This document shows, in pieces, positions 35,025-41,070 of a stretch of 64,000 nt of DNA. The translations under genes and the position numbers were made by a program. The stretch lies in contig JAJLRJ010000002.1 in NCBI GenBank assembly GCA_024195265.1, positions 23,221,236-23,285,235 of the forward strand. The letters are read 5' to 3'. The notes under the pieces are model-generated. The model was not told the origin of the DNA, searched no databases, and saw only the letters and a list, made by a program, of their open reading frames with translations. The first letter of the stretch is position 1. Each line of letters opens with the position of its first letter. This DNA comes from Dendrophyllia cribrosa. Taxonomy: Eukaryota > Cnidaria > Anthozoa > Scleractinia > Dendrophylliidae.

Positions 35025-35846
35025 TTACAATTCATGGCTAGAATAAATTACATTACAAAAAAAAAATTATAAACTAAAAATAGCCATAGGAGGTCTGCAA
35101 AAGAGTCCTAGACCCCATTCTAGGCGGACCCCCAATGTTCAAATCACATTGAAAAGATTAATAAAAAATTTTGGTAAGATTTCCGTATAACCCCATACAT
35201 TAATTATGCATGTATGTGCTATTGTTTTGCTTTTGGAGTTCTATTGTTTTGGCTTTTGTTTCAGTTTTAAGAACGGTATGCATAACTAATGTCTGGGGTT
35301 ATACGGAAATCTTTCCAAAATTTTTATACTAAGATTAAAATTACAAATTACAATTAAAAAACAGTATTAATCTAAGAAATTCAGTAGACTCCTTTTGAAC
35401 GAGCGTAAGTTAGGACTAAGCTGAACTTCGGTCGGTAAACTATTCCAGCTATTAACGATACGATTAAAATAAGTGAATTTAAAAGCATTAGTTTTGGCAT
35501 AGTTTTTCTTCTTTGTACCATAAACGGCTGAAGAAAAAATTTGAACGGATATATTAAAGCAGAATTAGAATAATTTCGACAACCAGTTCATGATCAACTG
35601 CTATAAGCTTATATAAACAAGACATTATCATAAATAATTTATACGAATCTTTTCATTAAACTCTTCATGATCACAGAGGCTTTTATCGTTCATCTTCACG
35701 GTGACGTTAACTAGCATTTCAGTTTTTAACATTTGTGTAACTTTAAATTGTTATTCGAAAAAGATGTAAAGTTTACAAGCTTACTTGTTTACTTCGCTAG
35801 CAGCTGTCAAAGATAGAACAGTGCTCATCACAATAAGGACAAACAT
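931..35846 (-). CDS. CD109/alpha-2-macroglobulin-like thioester protein, 5' part (24 exons, continues past position 1)
   Basis: Secreted or surface TEP of the alpha-2-macroglobulin/complement superfamily. Exons in transcript order: 35785-35846, 31551-31714, 30803-30828, 30457-30616, 29583-29635, 27961-27978, 27430-27481, 22038-22114, 21751-21790, 20835-20919, 20431-20536, 19554-19817, 17375-17557, 16668-16778, 13806-13868, 7864-8058, 7314-7472, 6806-6937, 5920-6013, 5090-5204, 3819-3936, 2292-2666, 1551-1605, 931-1014. They sum to 2791 nt (930 codons + 1) with every junction in phase. Family landmarks seen: IYIQTDKGIYKPGQ, YGVLPKFEV, AVDKSVLLL, FPETWIWLEYNA, LNLPYSVIRGEELAL, VPPNTVKG. The last four match CD109 better than complement C3. 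Only two cysteines (in exons 2 and 16) follow the signal peptide, and there is no six-cysteine anaphylatoxin domain. The GCGEQ thioester, TED, CUB, receptor-binding and any GPI signal must lie to the left of position 1. Exact MG-domain borders are inferred. Confidence 0.93.
1256..1462. repeat. Two adjacent palindromes
   Basis: 1256-1393 is an inverted repeat of TATGTTGTAGTTAATTTTTT..., and 1394-1462 is a second one around CAATACTGATTG (ATATGTCAATTTGG... arms). They lie between TEP exons 24 and 23. Confidence 0.6.
1551..1605 (-). CDS. TEP exon 23 (residues 885-902)
   Basis: Encodes PEGVPQEYSISLLLDLNT; EG-Y-S-LLLDL is the conserved connector into the CUB/TED region. Ends in phase 1 at GTAAGC. 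Confidence 0.9.
2292..2666 (-). CDS. TEP exon 22: MG7 (residues 760-884)
   Basis: Largest exon, 125 codons. Starts VIVFQSFFVSLNLPYSVIRG and ends KRNLLVE at GTAAGT. The NLPYSVIRGEE block is nearly identical to CD109 and is the best diagnostic in the gene. Confidence 0.95.
2775..3045 (+). mobile_element. AGAGC MITE family copy (plus orientation)
   Basis: Starts AGAGCGATTTTCATTTGAGT and ends CTCAATTGAAAGCCTCTCT, imperfect inverted ends. The interior has the shared CCAATCA / GGCTATCTGTATTTGCTTCG blocks. Further copies: 6963-7243 (-), 15158-15290 (-, partial), 16494-16654 (-, partial), 29116-29379 (+), 49938-50286 (+, doubled). Confidence 0.65.
3450..3804. mobile_element. MITE beside the exon 21 splice donor
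   Basis: Inverted ends of the type GCCGCTTTCACATGGCAAAC; CTTAAGATACTG is repeated on both sides (3438-3449 and 3805-3816). The right copy overlaps intron bases +3 to +14 of the TEP exon 21 donor. Confidence 0.6.
3819..3936 (-). CDS. TEP exon 21 (residues 720-759)
   Basis: Encodes STGEVEFQRAVPDTLTTWVA through GVGELKPQ, the linker equivalent to VPDSITSWVATGF in CD109. The donor GTCAGT lies next to a MITE-type insertion. Confidence 0.93.
4097..4275. mobile_element. Palindromic MITE (GTGTCAGTAAAACGCGG ends)
   Basis: The two halves are inverted copies rich in GGATTAGG and GGTCGGGGCC. AAGAAAACC lies close to both flanks, a likely target duplication. Confidence 0.65.
4551..4977. mobile_element. 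Foldback MITE with about 150-bp inverted arms
   Basis: The left arm (AACAAATTGACGTTAAATTG... to TTTTCGCTTTTAAATTTCCC and CATAAATATTCAAAATGG equivalents) is mirrored on the right. Ends resemble TTAAAGGGGACCTCCATTGT. TEP intron between exons 21 and 20. Confidence 0.65.
5090..5204 (-). CDS. TEP exon 20: FPETWIW segment (residues 682-719)
   Basis: Ends SLFPETWIWLEYNA, a strong CD109/TEP signature. Two acceptors are possible, 5204 and a few bases downstream; 5204 keeps phase with exon 19. The split codon to exon 21 creates an N-A-S glycosylation site. Confidence 0.87.
5920..6013 (-). CDS. TEP exon 19 (residues 651-681)
   Basis: Encodes NSGIIVITNYELPGLYNHRV and the rest to MMESAG. It corresponds to the CGLWVLTD-like segment of CD109. 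The donor is GTAGGG after a run of five Gs; phase 1 is dictated by exon 20. Confidence 0.82.
6537..6690. repeat. ATCGAT-rich repeat block
   Basis: Many overlapping ATCGATTG/AATTGATAT units in both orientations, AT-rich. TEP intron between exons 19 and 18. The stretch 6014-6536 above exon 19 shows nothing else recognisable. Confidence 0.5.
6806..6937 (-). CDS. TEP exon 18: MG6/bait-equivalent segment with RSRRS (residues 607-650)
   Basis: Encodes VLEDLQSYDSARTWYPYWEW and GFARSRRSIMPF, then TSGNNAGAIFE. R630-S-R-R633-S fits a furin-type R-X-R-R motif at the place where A2M proteins carry their bait region and complement proteins their processing sites. Donor GTTAGT. Confidence 0.88.
6963..7243 (-). 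mobile_element. AGAGC MITE copy filling TEP intron 17
   Basis: Starts with GCAGTTTTCAATTGAGTG and ends with CAATTAAAAACTGCTCT. The intron spans 6938-7313, so the element makes up three quarters of it. Confidence 0.65.
7314..7472 (-). CDS. TEP exon 17: MG6 first half (residues 554-606)
   Basis: Encodes VSMSIDTGDRKTVSPGDTV through FRAVDKSVLLLKEDTDLSVQ. I place the donor after AAG (GTACCT) because SVQK-VLEDL then aligns gap-free with the family; reading on to CAG would add VPNQ. Confidence 0.88.
7864..8058 (-). CDS. TEP exon 16: MG5 (residues 489-553)
   Basis: Begins VLARGVSATTG and ends IDEPFQNQ at GTAAGT. It contains the second cysteine of the visible protein (LLVYCMKQDGEIV). The intron above it (8059-13805) is mostly one 4.2-kb element. 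Confidence 0.92.
8165..12390. mobile_element. 4.2-kb element with 54-bp identical terminal inverted repeats
   Basis: The left end (ATAGACCGTTTTCATAATTA..., 54 bases) recurs without mismatch as the reverse complement at 12337-12390; flanks are TGATA and TGATG. The interior (8.3-11.8 kb) has no intact transposase I can recognise and only short ORFs. A smaller GGGG-ended MITE (11879-12200) is nested in it. It fills most of the TEP intron between exons 15 and 16. Confidence 0.7.
11879..12200. mobile_element. MITE with CCCCGGGG-type ends, nested in the 4.2-kb element
   Basis: The ends are inverted copies (ACTCCCATATAAAAATGACG...). The interior carries repeated GGTACC-TTTTAGGG units. It belongs to the same broad family as 31839-32311, 44289-44613 and 47404-47560. 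Confidence 0.65.
12400..13020 (+). repeat. C-rich tandem repeat, 3-4 units of about 140-170 bp
   Basis: Units share GAGCCAACTCGTGAATACC, GACCCCCACCCCCTGCGTCC and CCATGGGTAAGGCAAAGGCA. A single related unit is at 31068-31240. Every frame gives only low-complexity protein. Confidence 0.65.
13806..13868 (-). CDS. TEP exon 15: MG5 start (residues 468-488)
   Basis: 21 codons, AGANIALEVEATFTLAELKY then M. Donor GTATGT, phase 0 at both ends. Confidence 0.88.
13990..14109. mobile_element. Small MITE inserted in a tRNA-like SINE fragment
   Basis: Inverted ends GCCGAGTTGTTCRAAG with GATTAGCRCTAATC arms. Flanking sequence (13955-13989 and 14110-14135) looks like a tRNA-type A box and a degenerate B-box half. 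Confidence 0.6.
14614..15063 (+). repeat. SINE-like dispersed repeat, copy 1 (uninterrupted)
   Basis: Shares several hundred bases with 48524-49022 (ACACGTGAATTTGAATGAAA, CAACAGACAGTTGATACCCA, GCTTGAAACGTGAACGAGAT). Contains a (AAT)n run at 14896-14932. No coding potential. Confidence 0.65.
15336..16089. mobile_element. PIF/Harbinger-like nonautonomous element with TTA target duplication
   Basis: Both ends begin GGGCCTGTTTACATG and continue with similar G/T-rich repeats; TTA flanks each side (15333-15335, 16090-16092). This fits PIF/Harbinger TWA insertion. On the minus strand (15585-15917) an Arg-rich reading frame could be a remnant of a transposase N-terminus; that part is speculative. 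Confidence 0.7.
16150..16216 (-). repeat. tRNA-like SINE head fragment
   Basis: On the minus strand CAGTGGTCTAGTGGTAAAGG (A box) and GGTTCCGGGTTCGATTCTAG (B box) are spaced as in a tRNA, but I see no proper acceptor or anticodon stems. Treated as a SINE remnant, not a tRNA gene. Confidence 0.45.
16668..16778 (-). CDS. TEP exon 14 (residues 431-467)
   Basis: Encodes AEYFESSKKSTASFWASK then SYSPSKSYLQLS, the MG4-MG5 region (SPSxSYLQL is typical). Donor GTATTT; a MITE copy begins 14 bases into the intron. Confidence 0.9.
17375..17557 (-). CDS. TEP exon 13: MG4, GC splice donor (residues 370-430)
   Basis: Encodes VKVVKPNGEPHSPDKLK through NAEDMSLQ. The next exon resumes at AEYFESS in phase 0, so splicing must follow CAG; the intron begins GCGAGT rather than GT. 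No in-frame GT near the end gives a plausible join. Confidence 0.88.
17657..18080. mobile_element. hAT-like MITE (CAGTGCTAGAAATAA ends)
   Basis: Ends CAGTGCTAGAAATAA and TTATTTCCAGCACTG are inverted. The interior has repeated TCGGACA motifs. No ORF of note. TEP intron between exons 13 and 12. Confidence 0.6.
18081..18327. mobile_element. TA-flanked foldback MITE
   Basis: Near-perfect arms TACAGCTATTTCAATTAACG...; TA at each end suggests a Tc1/mariner-type insertion. It abuts the preceding element. Confidence 0.6.
18412..18835 (+). repeat. GGTGGTCGCTTACGAGA-type repeat cluster
   Basis: At least eight degenerate copies of a unit close to GGTGGTCGCTTACGGGAG, in the same direction, with spacers. 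TEP intron. Confidence 0.55.
19315..19358 (+). repeat. G-rich tract
   Basis: About 40 bases, almost all G. Similar pure tracts: G at 896-920 and 44796-44817, C at 21183-21212 and 25978-26002. All are intronic; their lengths are likely uncertain in the assembly. Confidence 0.8.
19554..19817 (-). CDS. TEP exon 12: MG3-MG4 (residues 282-369)
   Basis: 88 codons from VVGGQGSFTFDKS to FKPGLPFKAL. The pattern FxPGLPFKALV is the conserved start of MG4. Both ends are phase 0. Confidence 0.92.
20431..20536 (-). CDS. TEP exon 11 (residues 246-281)
   Basis: Encodes KYTYGKGAKGRANIKLYFNY and the rest of MG3 up to LAKDIP. Donor GTAAGT. Confidence 0.9.
20835..20919 (-). CDS. TEP exon 10: MG3 start (residues 218-245)
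   Basis: Encodes VLPKFEVKLELPPYMVYEDK, the MG3 opening present in nearly all A2M-family proteins. Ends in phase 2 at GTAAGC. Confidence 0.92.
21751..21790 (-). CDS. TEP exon 9 (residues 205-217)
   Basis: Short 40-nt exon encoding DQKAEQVIEVKPY. It leads into VLPKFEV of the next exon. Confidence 0.85.
22038..22114 (-). CDS. TEP exon 8 (residues 179-204)
   Basis: Encodes GVIKREFLLSTQPVEGDWKI and SVSAAE, the end of MG2 with the conserved G-W-K/I motif. Donor GTATAC. Confidence 0.9.
24055..25835 (+). repeat. Satellite/minisatellite array, 11 units of 150-170 bp
   Basis: The marker CTTCTCTGTTGCTTCA recurs near 24081, 24249, 24401, 24565, 24715, 24885, 25054, 25217, 25381, 25545 and 25709 (spacings 168, 152, 164, 150, 170, 169, 163, 164, 164, 164). 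Units include TTGATTGATTGA, AATTTAATAAACAAAGAAGC and CCCGGGGAAAATAATTCCCA. The short units lack the GAATGAGAAAATAATC block. TEP intron between exons 8 and 7. Confidence 0.9.
26089..26808 (-). other. Unrecognised overlapping open frames
   Basis: Several minus-strand frames of 66-89 codons overlap (from ATG 26808: MDLRFAERNRPRELL...; around 26638: RSNSNEDKVLYSVELKAIRD; around 26465: a Lys/Gln-rich frame). They could be pieces of one frameshifted or spliced element protein. I recognise no family. They sit in the large TEP intron beside the satellite array, so element cargo is likelier than a host gene. Confidence 0.25.
27430..27481 (-). CDS. TEP exon 7 (residues 162-178)
   Basis: Encodes DPNGNKMAHWVNLNSQS, the MG2 DPxGN turn. 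The donor is GTTATG, a weaker consensus. Confidence 0.85.
27961..27978 (-). CDS. TEP exon 6, 18-nt microexon (MTVDIL)
   Basis: Six codons between ctcag and GTAGGT. They supply the beta strand before DPNGN, and MTVDIL-DPNGN is contiguous in related proteins. The exon is symmetrical (0-0), so skipping it would keep frame but delete a strand. Confidence 0.75.
28291..29111 (+). mobile_element. Nonautonomous hAT-like element with CGGBP1-like zinc-finger fragment
   Basis: Inverted ends CAGGGCTTATGG/CCATAAGCCCTG with similar flanks (TGTATATA versus TCTATAGA, 6 of 8). From ATG 28708 it reads MDKFVVRES...LLFCSTCNLVVDYVRKYVLEK, a hAT/CGGBP1-type finger. A one-base shift in the A run near 28890 separates it from the next part, HLEAASQKRRVH...QQTLKTSFECT. 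It lies in the TEP intron between exons 5 and 6. Confidence 0.65.
29116..29379 (+). mobile_element. AGAGC MITE copy
   Basis: Starts AGAGTACTTTTCAATTGAGTG-like and ends CACTCAATTGAAAACCGCT. It begins five bases after the hAT-like element ends, so one probably landed beside the other. TEP intron between exons 6 and 5. Confidence 0.65.
29583..29635 (-). CDS. TEP exon 5 (residues 138-155)
   Basis: Encodes VLMRIFAVHPDLKVYTGN, the MG2 strand that normally follows YKPGQ. Donor GTGAGT, phase 0. Confidence 0.88.
30457..30616 (-). CDS. TEP exon 4: MG1-MG2 junction (residues 85-137)
   Basis: Carries the family signature IYIQTDKGIYKPGQ at its 3' end, just before a GTATGT donor. Confidence 0.92.
30803..30828 (-). 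CDS. TEP exon 3, 26-nt microexon (residues 76-84)
   Basis: Encodes GNAQDLVLQ between AG and GTACAG. It is needed to bring exon 2 (phase 1) into register with exon 4 (phase 0), which supports it despite its size. Confidence 0.8.
31236..31380. repeat. Inverted repeat
   Basis: Arms AACAAGAAGTCCAAG...GCAAAGCTGATACAACG and their inverse flank an AT-rich centre. TEP intron 1. Confidence 0.55.
31551..31714 (-). CDS. TEP exon 2 (residues 21-75)
   Basis: Encodes the start of MG1 (TYFITAPSVFRPGQPLKLRV), including one cysteine (SITCG). Acceptor cattgcag, donor GTGAGA, ends in phase 1 after FNPG. Confidence 0.9.
31839..32311. mobile_element. CCCGGGG-ended element
   Basis: Starts CCCGGGGGGAGGGGGG and ends with GTACCCCCCC; the interior has several TAGGGTA/TAGGATAGGG runs. 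TEP intron 1. Confidence 0.5.
32512..32804 (+). mobile_element. tRNA-Ser-derived SINE
   Basis: The head has an A box (TGGTCGAGTGG), an anticodon-loop-like CTTGAAA and a B box (GAGTTCAAGTC), all as in tRNA-Ser(UGA). A tail of about 220 bases follows, ending in an A/T-rich run. Near-identical direct repeats TACGCATGAG/TATGCATGAG flank it. The 3' part and degraded stems exclude a functional tRNA. Confidence 0.75.
33385..34254 (-). pseudogene. Penelope-like element reverse transcriptase C-terminal fragment, broken
   Basis: Minus-strand reading from 34254: KPTETFQYTYFSSCHPPRVR...GEALRLLK, a frameshift, then NNFKACLRARGY...IISEVKF, a stop, then (after a 400-bp insertion) YHPALPSLKNILMSKWHLIQ and a stop after LLREI. 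SSCHP and the L-x-RGY motif are typical of the Penelope RT C-terminus. Clearly dead. Confidence 0.7.
33577..33982. mobile_element. hAT-like MITE splitting the Penelope fragment
   Basis: Ends GGGCTCGAAATTGCG and ...AATTTCAAGCCC are inverted; GAAAGCAG and GAAAGGCAG flank it. Removing it restores continuity between LPF and the VTTYHPALP coding segment. The interior has repeated GCGACTAAA. Confidence 0.65.
34836..34892 (+). repeat. ATTGT-type microsatellite
   Basis: Irregular run of TGTATTGTATTG units. Confidence 0.7.
34988..35570 (-). mobile_element. 5'-truncated LINE, 3' end with TAAA tail
   Basis: The minus-strand frame ending at TAA 35367 reads KTNAFKFTYFNRIVNSWNSL, then the end of the ORF at LLNFLD; F-NRIV-WN-LP is the usual C-terminus of coral LINE reverse transcriptases. 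A 3' UTR and a (TAAA)n tail at 34995-35030 follow. Same strand as the TEP gene. Confidence 0.7.
35163..35330. mobile_element. MITE nested in LINE 3' UTR
   Basis: Inverted arms AAAATTTTGGTAAGATTTCC and CCGTATAACCCCA, about 45 bases each. Confidence 0.6.
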
Positions 35847-35893
35847 GGCTCCTCAAATCTTCTTCGTGGTCCAAACTTGAAGAGGTCCTTGAA
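35785..35893 (-). CDS. TEP exon 1: start codon and signal peptide (coding 35785-35846)
   Basis: The ATG at 35846 is preceded in frame by TGA three codons upstream, which fixes the start. It opens with MFVLIVMSTVLSLTAAS, a typical signal peptide. The exon ends in phase 2 at a GTAAGC donor. A pyrimidine-rich tract and AG just above 35893 suggest that a 5' UTR exon is spliced on here, leaving 47 nt of leader before the ATG. Confidence 0.85.
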
Positions 35894-36192
35894 CTGGAAG
35901 TGTCGAGATGCAGAAAAAAAAAACAATCATTTTAAATTATAAAAGGTTTTTCTCAACGTTGGACAACTTAGCTTCAATGAAAACGTTTACCGTTTACATG
36001 TAATATAAGCTAACCTGGAGCTATCCAACTCTCGATTCTTTGCAGAATTTCCAAAACAAAGAAAAGATTTGTACGCAAATTCTGCATAGAATCGAGCTAG
36101 AATCGCCTTAATCGAATAATTAAATGAGATAAGGTGACTGATTCGTAAACGAATTGAAGAATGACTGCATATAAATGAAAATTCGATCTCAC

Positions 36193-36283
36193 CGATCTAC
36201 TTTCAAAGCAGGTAACTAGGCAAATTAGAACCGCATCAATATGGCCATGCATTCAGCTTCTGCTGCGATGTTCGATTTTATAC
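36193..36283 (-). promoter_or_regulatory. Putative TATA box and 5' UTR exon of the TEP gene
   Basis: On the minus strand TATAAAA lies at 36283-36277. About 80 bases downstream a GTGAGA donor ends a possible noncoding exon at 36193, which could join the acceptor at 35893/35894. This is motif-based inference with no transcript evidence. Confidence 0.4.
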
Positions 36284-36973
36284 AATGTATGCAAATCGCG
36301 CCAAGTTATGACGTCACTCACACTTTGGTTACAATCGATCACGCTGGGAAGCCAAGCAAGACTCTTGAAAGCCCGTTCGAAAAATAAAGCTGAAACCAGT
36401 AATGTTAAAAAATCAACAATGCCCTGGGACTTCTGGCGACAACAAAAGACAATTTAACTTCCTCAGACACTCGATTTAATACTTCCTCGGAAATGTATGA
36501 TAATAAAAGTTTGTTTGCACGGCTATAATGTTTATATTTTGATCACGTATTGAACGTAAAATAAGTTTTAATTCTAAAATAATGTGAAATTCTAAAGTGA
36601 AAATTGCATAAATAGCGAAAAGAAAATTTGTATCACTACAATTTGACAATTCAGTCCACCCTTGAGGCGGTTCATCGGACACCAAATCATCTGTTTAGAA
36701 TGCGCTTAGTAAGCATTTTATATTCGATACACAAAAACCGCGTGCGATGGATGCAACGCAAGCAACTTTCGAGACCAACGGAGAGCAGAACCATTAAACT
36801 GTAAAATCTCTGGACACAAAACTGATTTCAGTGCAACGAATGTTTCAAAAATAACTTTTCGGACCACACTTATATTTTTCTTTGCAAATACAGTTTATAC
36901 AGTGTTCACACAAGAGCCTAATAGGCCTTAGTTCATTTCATCTACTAAATTTTTGTCAGATTCTATTTTAGTT

Positions 36974-37182
36974 ACGAGAATTTAGTTTTATCGACTGAGC
37001 GATAAGGTAAATTGACCACCGTAAAAAGCTTCACGTAGCTGACGTTTCGAGCGCTAGCCCCTTCGTCGGAGCGAATCGGATTCGCTCCGACGAAGGGCTA
37101 GCGCTCGAAACGTCAGCTACTTGAAGCTTTTTACGGTGGTCAATTTACCTTATCGACTCAGTCGATAAAACTAAATTCTCGT
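36974..37182. repeat. Near-perfect 209-bp palindrome of Penelope-type terminal sequence
   Basis: Centre at 37077/37078 (GCGAATCG|GATTCGC). Arms contain CCGACGAAGGGCTAGCGCTC and GAAACGTCAGC, which resemble a degenerate hammerhead core of Penelope termini, preceded by GGTAAATTGACCACCGTAAA. Confidence 0.6.
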
Positions 37183-37387
37183 GTTTCATTCCCCCACCGG
37201 CGCAGCACCACAGTTTCTCTAGAAACTAACCCCATTCATCTATTTTAATTAGTTTTTTACGCACCTTAGTGTCGTATTAAAATTCAACGAAATACAAGTG
37301 CTATGTCCAATATTGAAAAAAAAAACTTTATAGGTATACTCTTCCCCTCATCGACCGGTCATAAGAAGCTGGTTTTGTATTTAAAAC

Positions 37388-37503
37388 TAAAATCCAAACA
37401 TGAGAGAAAAGCATCAAACTCGGAAAAAAATTCCGAGTTCCCAGATGGGATTTGAACCCACGACCCTCCCAAGTTTGATGCTATTCTCTTATGTTTGAAT
37501 TTT
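37388..37503. repeat. Foldback with tRNA-like B box
   Basis: Arms around GCATCAAACTCGG and CCAAGTTTGATGC. Between them the minus strand reads GGGTTCAAATCCCATCTGGG. SINE-derived. Confidence 0.45.
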
Positions 37504-37837
37504 TAATCGCTCACTTTAAAACAAAAATCGTGCAATAAAAAAGAGTGCCGATTTCAGCTTTACTTTAGCTATGGTTTAGCAAGATTTTCCGGTCAAGACC
37601 CCACTCCAAAACGTTAACTCCAATTCAAAATGGCCATTCAACTACCGCAGAATTCTTTTCCGCCAATGTCTATTCGAGGGGGTTTATTTTCGGACAAGTT
37701 TTTGTCCAACTGTGACGACTAGACGTGATCTTAGAGGACGACTTACAACTGAATTTCGCAGATTTTGAAAATAATTTCTAGTGAAAAAAAAAAATCCCCG
37801 AAAATTTGCTCAATTTATTTCAAATTGATGACAAACT

Positions 37838-38064
37838 AGCCTGCAGAACAGGCGTTATTTTTTTAAGCGTTTCAGGCGAGCGCGGCAGGCGAGCGCGAAG
37901 CGCGAGGCGAGCGCGGAGCGCGAGGGGAGAAAAAAATATTATTTTTTATATTATTATTTTTTTCGCGTCCCTCCCATCGCGCGACTCGCGCTCCGCGCTC
38001 GCCTTTTGCTCCGCGCGCGCCCGCCTCAAAAACGCAAAAAAAATTACGCCTGTTCTGCAGGCTA
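37838..38064. mobile_element. MITE with AGCCTGCAGAACAGGCGT ends
   Basis: Perfect 18-bp ends; arms of GGCGAGCGCGGAGCGCG repeats. Intergenic between the two main genes. Confidence 0.7.
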
Positions 38065-38686
38065 ATGACAAACTTATCTTTACAACTGCAACCGGATAAC
38101 GAAGAATCTCTGCGGTCTGCATAGAAACTTGATACCGAGGCGCGTGGATCGAGGGCGTCAGCCCGATGAAAAGAAACACGCCTCGCGGCTTAGCTGGTCG
38201 CGCGCGCGTGCTCACTCGACTAACTAAAATATAAGACGGCTCGCAGTCTACCCTTGTCTTGACAGTTATTTCCATGTGAGAGCTGACACTCCTTCAAACG
38301 CAAGATCTCTTTGAAGACATTGTGGTATAATAGCGAATTATATATCTTCTGACTATTCAAGCCATTATTCGCTGATTATTACTGTTGTTCTGACTAGGGC
38401 ATCACAAGCCCGAAACAGCTGTCTGTGTCTGCTTTCTAGTTTTGAGCGCTGATCATGTCAGGTTTGGCCGACCGTAGTGCCATTTCGAGAGAATGCCTTT
38501 CCACATTGTTTGATCGGTCCTTGCAGTTGCAGTGGTCTGTTGCTTATCACTGTTTGTATTTGATCCAATGTGACGCAATAGATTGTTCACGGTATCTACA
38601 GTTTAGTTGGTTTATGTGAATTGTACATTTTATGCTATTGTTCATTATAGTGCTTTTTCAAGCTCGCATGTGCTTGTCAGAAAAGA

Positions 38687-39155
38687 GGGGTACATTGGGG
38701 GTCTCTGAACACCGCAACACCGCAAAAAAAAATTACCGAACACCGCATCACCGCAAGAAAAGTCGACGAAACACCGTCACCGCAATATATATTTTTGTCA
38801 AGTTACTTATAAATGAAAAAGCTTTAGGATTGGCGACCGGCAGCGTATTGAAGATTAACTAGACAGTATTGGACTGCTTTTTGTTACAAATTAAACATAA
38901 TGGTACGTGCTTTTCATAAATAAGTACGGAATAAATAACATATAGAGCCTAAATTTAGATCGGACAAGGGTTAAACAGGAAACGGCAACACCGCAGATAA
39001 TTTCGTTCCACCGAACACCGCAGACTTTAAAGCGCAAACATCGCACACCGTAGGGTTTGAGATCACCGCAACACCGCAAGCTGGGATTTTATTCACCGCA
39101 ACACCACATAAAAAAGTGAGCAACACCGCAACATCGCAAATCCCCAATGTCCCCC
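38687..39155. mobile_element. Foldback-like element with CACCGCAA subterminal repeats
   Basis: Ends match GGGGKACATTGGGG. Many ACACCGCAACACCGC units lie at both ends, in the same direction, unlike a simple palindrome. No ORF of note. Confidence 0.55.
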
Positions 39156-39794
39156 TCAGAAAAGAAATAAGCGCCCTCTCTCAAAAAACGTCCCCTCTCC
39201 AATATGCGCGTGCGCCCTTTGACGTCAACCAAAAGCAAATAAGCGCCCCGGGCGCTAAATCGAATCATTAAAGTGCACATGAAGTGAAATTTCACTTTCA
39301 TTTTTTTCGGTAATCTGAAAATATGTGTTTAAGAATTATTTTGATGGGAAAATGAGTCACTTGAAGTAGCGGGAACATATTTTAACAAGCAACGCATTTG
39401 GGCATATTAGAGAAGGACCTGGGTTCTAGTGACATCATTAGCGTGTTTACAAGAGAGCGCGTCACTCGTTTTACAGAGAAGTTTTGGCAACTTGTGGAAG
39501 GATTATTTCGATTAAATATGGCTGAAAGCGACGCGTATTTTAGCCCCGGGTTCGTCCCCTTCTCCGCCATGTTTTGCTGTGATCGAACACACGAATGACG
39601 ACACAAATACATTTTTGGCAGCGCTTACTGATGATATCGCAAATTTCAGGCCCCGGCAGCAGTTTTCAAACCGCTAAAAATAGTGGATTCTCTTCGCGCA
39701 AAAGAGGAAAACGACTGAAAGTGAAATTAAGGTGATACAAACAAAATAAAACCCTAAAACAAAACGGTAGTGAAATTTCACTTCATGTGCGCCT

Positions 39795-41070
39795 TAATAG
39801 CCGTGGTCACACTACACACCGATTTACCCTGGGGCAAATTCACCAAACCATTCCCAAGGTAACTTCATCTTGGGTTTCATTTTCCCCAGGTGAAATATCT
39901 GGAAAAGGCCACACTACTATAATCGACACCTGGGGGATAATTAAATTTCATTCGCGCAATTGATTTTTTAGCTTTGATAAAAAAAAAAATGGTAACTCAA
40001 TAAATATGTGCCTTTGGACCAGTTGAAGGAAAAGAGGCTAAAACTAGCCTGTGTGGCCAGTGTTCTAAGGGAAAGGGGAAGGGGAGAATTCGGGCGCACG
40101 AGAACGCGAAGGGCGCGCGAGGAAGCGGGTTCCCTTCCTCCCTTCCTCGCGCGCCCTTCGCGTCCTCGCGCGCCCTAATTCTCCCTTTCCCCTTAGAACG
40201 CATGCCACGCAGGCAAGGGATCAACTGATGGTTGGCTTGACTCTCGTAATACACTAGGCCCGGCTCATCTTGAGCCCTATAAGCTGCTTCTGGAAAAAAA
40301 TAAATTGTTCAACTAAAAAAAAAAACAATTCTAAACGGCGACTAACACTGAAGTGAAATTTAATATCACTCAAAGTTGCATTAACACCGTGATGTAACCG
40401 CAAAGGATCGGAAAAGTGATTCACTGAATTGTGTGACATTTTTTTACCTCTGCAAATCACAAATCGCCTGTAACCGATGGTTAACACGGTTTACTAACTA
40501 AGTGTGATGCACCACGGGATGATCTACCATGGGAAATGTCATTTACCGTAGTGTGTACCTCGGGAAATGTCAGTCACACTTACTAAATGCAGGTTCCCGT
40601 GGTGAAGGGTCATTTACCACAGTAAAAGTGCCCCGTGTAACCGCACCTATTGTTTTGGAGTAGCTGTCAAGGGAAACTCTATTGTTCTTGTGACATATCC
40701 AAGCTCCAGACGATAACGTTTCCCCCAGGTAAATTACCGACTGCAATATCGATTGAGTTTCCCTAGGTAAACTGTCAAAGTCAAGTTTCCCTAGGTAAAA
40801 AGTCTGTAGTGTAACCACGGCTAATGTCCGGTTCTGTCAACAACGTGCAACGCATTCGCCGACGAGCACCTTGGGTAGGTATCGCTTTTAGCTATTGTTC
40901 TTGTGATATTTCCAAGCTCCAGACGAAATAATTTCCCCATGCCCAAGGTAAATTACCTAGAACAAAATCGGTTATACTTTAAAAATTCAGTTTCCCAAGG
41001 TAAACTACTGTAAACTGTCAACAAGTCAAGTTTCCCTTGGTAAAAAGTCTGTAGTGTGATCACGGCCATT
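39795..41070. mobile_element. Element with GCCGTGGTCACACTAC ends
   Basis: The left end GCCGTGGTCACACTACACAC is mirrored by GTAGTGTGATCACGGC near 41050; a third related end lies at 40798-40826. The interior repeats GGTAAATTACC and AAGTTTCCC. A 170-bp palindrome (40046-40215) is nested in it. Confidence 0.5.
40046..40215. mobile_element. Palindromic MITE (GCCTGYGTGG ends)
   Basis: Arms TTCTAAGGGGAAAGGGGAAG-like and CGCGAAGGGCGCGCGAGGA are inverted around 40135. Confidence 0.6.

Noticed and set aside
931..35846. Complement C3/C4/C5 identity for the TEP
   Set aside because: No anaphylatoxin cysteines, and the best motif matches (NLPYSVIRGEE, FPETWIW) are of the CD109 type.
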